From assembly GCA_964578935.1 (NCBI GenBank), contig CAZOEW010000079.1, positions 1 to 15,307 of the forward strand: a stretch of DNA of 15,307 bases, read 5' to 3'. Below are positions 14,456-15,307 of this stretch, piece by piece (within the stretch, counting starts at the first letter, position 1; each line of letters opens with the position of its first letter). The DNA is from JAQYVL01 sp964578935 (lineage in GTDB: Bacteria; Desulfobacterota; Desulfobacteria; Desulfobacterales; SURF-7). The translations under genes were made by a program, and so were the position numbers. The notes under the pieces were generated by a model. The model did no database searches and was not told the origin of the DNA. It saw only the letters and a list, made by a program, of their open reading frames with translations.

Positions 14456-15235
14456 TTCCAGCATCAATCCAACCGGGCAGTGGTCTGATCCGAAAATATC
14501 ATTCAGGATAAAAGGCTCTTTAACCCACCCTTTTTCAAGTATATCCCGTGTTACAAAAAAGTAGTCTATCCGCCACCCGGCATTGCTTTTTCTGGCATTG
14601 AACCGGTAGCTCCACCAGGAATATTTTTCGGTATCCGGGTTAAAATAACGGAACGTATCAACATACCCGTTTGCCAGAATGCCATCCAAAACCTCCCTCT
14701 CGATTTTTAAAAAGCCGGAACGGTTTTCATTCGCCTTTGGATGTTTCAGATCGATTTCGTTATGTGCCGTATTGAAATCTCCGGTGATGATCAGGGGTTT
14801 CTTTTTTTTTAGATCATCCGCATACTGAAAAAAGTCTCTGTAAAAATCAAGTTTGTACTGAAGCCGTTCATCACTCATCTGGCCATTTGGGAAATAGATA
14901 TTAAAGAGAGTAAAATCTTGAAAATCTATCTCAAGGATTCTGCCTTCTGCATCATATCTGGAAATACCGATTCCGATTTTTACTTCTTTTGGTTTTATCC
15001 GTGTGAAAGCGGCGACACCGCTGTATCCTTTTTTGACAGATGCGTAAGACCAGTATGATTCATAATCAGGAATGCGGATCATCTCGTCTGTTCGCTGATC
15101 TTCCTGCAGTTTTGTTTCCTGAATGACAACAATATCTGCATCAAACTGTTTGAAAGATTTTAGAAAATCTTTTTTGAATACAGCCCGCAACCCGTTTACG
15201 TTCCATGATATGATTTTGATTTGCTGTTTTGCCAA
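14450..15235 (-). CDS. xth: Exodeoxyribonuclease III / AP endonuclease
   Basis: This 261-residue Mg2+-dependent enzyme of the EEP nuclease fold cuts DNA at abasic sites and degrades 3' ends. Conserved catalytic positions are N12 (WNVNGLR), E40 (QETK), Y114 (IYFPNG), D153 and N155 (GDFN), and D251-H252 (SDHCP), with RIDYFF before the last. I chose the TTG at 15235 because GGAAGG (15249-15244) sits just upstream of it. An ATG at 15274 would add 13 residues, has no ribosome site, and those residues do not look conserved. Its last six bases overlap the end of the MetE-like gene on the other strand. An abasic-site nuclease near a DNA glycosylase makes functional sense, since Tag leaves abasic sites, but the genes are convergent and not co-transcribed. 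Confidence 0.94.
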   Translation of the reverse strand: MAKQQIKIISWNVNGLRAVFKKDFLKSFKQFDADIVVIQETKLQEDQRTDEMIRIPDYESYWSYASVKKGYSGVAAFTRIKPKEVKIGIGISRYDAEGRILEIDFQDFTLFNIYFPNGQMSDERLQYKLDFYRDFFQYADDLKKKKPLIITGDFNTAHNEIDLKHPKANENRSGFLKIEREVLDGILANGYVDTFRYFNPDTEKYSWWSYRFNARKSNAGWRIDYFFVTRDILEKGWVKEPFILNDIFGSDHCPVGLMLEL

Positions 15236-15307
15236 TGCAGATTCCTTCCGGTTGGAATTTTTGCTTTGATGCATGTATCGTTTATCTGAAAACTTAGTAT
15301 TCCCATG

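Overview
The window reads as chromosomal DNA of an anaerobic Gram-negative bacterium, most likely a sulfate-reducing or syntrophic member of the Desulfobacterota. That placement is an inference from gene content and moderate GC, not from a marker gene. Pointers are an oxygen-sensitive 2-hydroxyacyl-CoA dehydratase pair, a family III CoA-transferase, a DUF401 permease, a DUF374 (lipid A-type) acyltransferase and a short MetE-core-like protein. No rRNA, tRNA, CRISPR array, insertion sequence or phage gene was seen.

Left edge (1-724): a hairpin terminator, then a small orphan gene on the minus strand read from a promoter with perfect -35 and -10 hexamers. Divergent to it, a good sigma70-type promoter (667-695) sits just upstream of the main gene cluster.

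Main cluster (725-7121, plus strand): an enolase-superfamily (mandelate racemase-type) enzyme, a family III CoA-transferase, a DUF401 permease and two HgdB/HgdC-like dehydratase subunits. The last four genes are tightly spaced. Together they look like a pathway that imports a 2-hydroxy acid, adjusts its stereochemistry (or dehydrates it), activates it with CoA and removes water alpha/beta through a radical iron-sulfur enzyme. The ATP-dependent activator usually encoded beside such dehydratases is absent here. A 194-nt gap with hairpins separates the first gene from the rest.

Sensing pair (7508-10748, plus strand): a secreted branched-chain-amino-acid-type binding protein is followed after one base by a large chemoreceptor. 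No ABC permease or ATPase genes accompany them, so the binding protein may feed a chemotaxis signal rather than transport. The neighbouring catabolic genes suggest the ligand could be the same compound.

Right part: a 369-nt decayed stretch contains a recognisable glycosyltransferase fragment on the minus strand. A compact plus-strand run follows: DUF374 acyltransferase, D-2-hydroxyacid dehydrogenase, DNA-3-methyladenine glycosylase I (with the E. coli zinc and substrate-pocket residues at the same positions) and a MetE-core-like zinc protein. The last gene overlaps by a few bases the end of a convergent exodeoxyribonuclease III gene that runs to the right edge.
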